Positions 7,437-8,538 of a stretch of DNA of 8,538 bases are shown one piece after another; the stretch's first letter is position 1, and every line of letters begins with the position of its first letter. Source of the DNA: an uncultured Collinsella sp. (GTDB taxonomy: Bacteria > Actinomycetota > Coriobacteriia > Coriobacteriales > Coriobacteriaceae); assembly GCA_900550965.1 (NCBI GenBank), contig URUC01000085.1:1-8538 (forward strand), written 5' to 3'. The notes below the pieces were generated by a model. The model saw nothing but the letters and a program-made list of their open reading frames with translations, searched no databases and had not been told where the DNA came from. The translations under genes and the position numbers were made by a program.

Positions 7437-8378
7437 ATGGCAGACGTCAAGAAAATCGCCACGCGTGTAAGCTACGGCGAGGCCCTCGTCGAGCTCGCCA
7501 ACGAGCACGATGACTTTGTGGTCCTCGACGCCGACCTGGCCGCCGCCACGCAGACCGGTAAGTTTAAGGCCGCTTGCCCCGACCGCTTCTTCGACGTGGG
7601 TATCGCCGAGAGCAACCTGATGGGCGTCGCCGCCGGTATCGCGACCACTGGTCGTGTTGCCTTCGCGAGTACCTTTGCCATGTTCGCTGCCGGTCGCGCC
7701 TTTGAGCAGGTCCGCAACTCCATCGGCTACCCGCACCTCAACGTTAAGATCGGTGCCACGCACGCCGGCATCTCGGTGGGCGAGGACGGCGCCACGCACC
7801 AGTGCTGCGAGGATATCGCCCTCATGCGCGTCATCCCCGGCATGACCGTAATTGTTCCCGCCGACGACGTGGAGGCCCGCGCCGTGACGCGCGCCGCCTA
7901 CGAGTGCGACGGTCCGGTGTACATGCGCTTCGCCCGTTTGGCCTCGCCGGTTATCAACGACCCCGAGACCTACAAGTTCGAGTTGGGTAAGGGCATTGTC
8001 ATGCGCGAGGGCGCCGATGCGACCATCATCGCCTGCGGCCTGATGGTCGGCGAGGCTCTCGAGGCCGCCGAGCAGCTCGCTGCCGAGGGCATCGACGCCG
8101 AGGTCATCAACATGCACACCATCAAGCCCATCGATGCCGACCTGATCGTCAAGAGCGCCACCAAGACCGGCCACGTCGTGACCGTCGAGGAGCACTCTGT
8201 GATCGGTGGCCTGGGCAGCGCCGTTGCCGACGTCCTGTGTGAGCAGTGCCCGACGCCGCTCAAGAAGATTGGCGTCAACGACACCTTCGGCGAGTCCGGC
8301 CCGGGTGCCGAGCTCCTGCACAAGTACGGCCTGGACGCCGCCAACATCGTGGCGACCACCAAGGAGTTCTTGGCATAA
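7437..8378 (+). CDS. Transketolase, C-terminal (pyrimidine-binding and C-terminal domain) subunit
   Basis: The 313-residue product carries the two domains missing from the previous gene: the ThDP pyrimidine-binding domain (about 6-170) and the transketolase C-terminal domain (about 190-305). FDVGIAESNLMG contains E58, at the place of the glutamate that activates the cofactor, and GEDGATHQ (115-122) is the usual conserved stretch. Together the two chains should form the active enzyme. The ATG at 7437 is chosen because AGGAG (7425-7429) lies 7 bases upstream and the protein then begins as the family does; the frame is open further upstream only because it runs through the other gene. The one-base gap indicates translational coupling and equal output of both subunits. 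A terminator follows at 8425-8460. The resemblance to 1-deoxyxylulose-5-phosphate synthase C-terminal parts is domain homology only. Confidence 0.93.
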   Translation: MADVKKIATRVSYGEALVELANEHDDFVVLDADLAAATQTGKFKAACPDRFFDVGIAESNLMGVAAGIATTGRVAFASTFAMFAAGRAFEQVRNSIGYPHLNVKIGATHAGISVGEDGATHQCCEDIALMRVIPGMTVIVPADDVEARAVTRAAYECDGPVYMRFARLASPVINDPETYKFELGKGIVMREGADATIIACGLMVGEALEAAEQLAAEGIDAEVINMHTIKPIDADLIVKSATKTGHVVTVEEHSVIGGLGSAVADVLCEQCPTPLKKIGVNDTFGESGPGAELLHKYGLDAANIVATTKEFLA

Positions 8379-8424
8379 GGCAAGACGAGGCAAAGTATCG
8401 TCTCAACAACCACATCCAAGCCAG

Positions 8425-8460
8425 AACAGGGGTATCCCCAAAGAGGGCGCCCCTGTTTTT
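8425..8460 (+). terminator. Rho-independent terminator of the transketolase operon
   Basis: AACAGGGG (8425-8432) pairs perfectly with CCCCTGTT (8450-8457), and an inner CCC (8437-8439) with GGG (8445-8447) can extend the fold. Five T residues occupy 8456-8460. A smaller hairpin, AGACGA (8383-8388) with TCGTCT (8398-8403), lies just upstream. After 8460 I see only an AT-rich palindrome (AATTTAAATT, 8465-8474) and no supported gene up to the window end. Confidence 0.88.
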
Positions 8461-8538
8461 GTTGAATTTAAATTAGAGTCCTGCCAAGCAAAGGTCCCAT
8501 GGGGAAACGGGCCCATCCCAACAAAGTGCAATTCAGAC

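Noticed and set aside
6503..7462. 319-codon minus-strand frame opposite the first transketolase gene
   Set aside because: It is antisense to a clear transketolase subunit and has the same composition pattern as the other shadow frames.
7410..8393. 327-codon minus-strand frame opposite the second transketolase gene
   Set aside because: It is fully antisense to a clear transketolase subunit and has His/Gly/Val/Leu-rich noise composition.
8403..8537. 44-codon open frame on the minus strand entering from the window edge (convergent gene tail)
   Set aside because: It would run through the transketolase terminator hairpin and shows no recognisable motif. It may be chance, although the sequence beyond the edge could change this.

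Overview
The window looks like chromosomal housekeeping DNA from a GC-rich actinobacterium of class Coriobacteriia, most likely Collinsella or a close relative. This assignment is inferred from GC-rich codon choice (GAG, AAG, GCC, CTG), the character of the proteins and an alanine/lysine/glutamate tail on ribosomal protein L31. No database search was possible. All supported genes are on the + strand.

Layout. Positions 1-252 hold the C-terminal 83 residues of an unrecognised tyrosine-rich protein, closed by a strong terminator (268-302). A gene-free stretch (303-619) carries an interrupted palindrome, a very GC-rich hairpin, a candidate promoter and a two-hairpin leader before rpmE (620-1045, L31), which ends in a strong terminator. 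Next comes a palindrome-dense stretch (about 1123-1260) with four alternating TTGGTGC/GCACCAA elements, then secA (1386-4193) and prfB (4193-5341), which overlap by one base in TAATG. A 165-base gap contains a weak terminator-like fold, a TAGAAT -10 element and a strong terminator-type hairpin placed directly before the ribosome binding site of a YitT-family membrane protein gene (5507-6397). After an AT-richer 207-base gap, a transketolase is encoded as two coupled half-genes (6605-7435 and 7437-8378), followed by a terminator (8425-8460).

Functional grouping. L31 and RF2 serve translation and SecA serves protein export. The secA-prfB pair is a widespread neighbourhood, and here the two are translationally coupled. 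The split transketolase supplies the non-oxidative pentose phosphate pathway. YitT appears to be its own transcription unit.

I found no convincing new multi-gene system, mobile element or CRISPR array. The points most worth a second look are an SPT tripeptide where RF2 normally has SPF, the palindrome cluster upstream of secA, the long charged tail and structured leader of rpmE, and the terminator-like hairpin in the presumed 5' UTR of the YitT gene.
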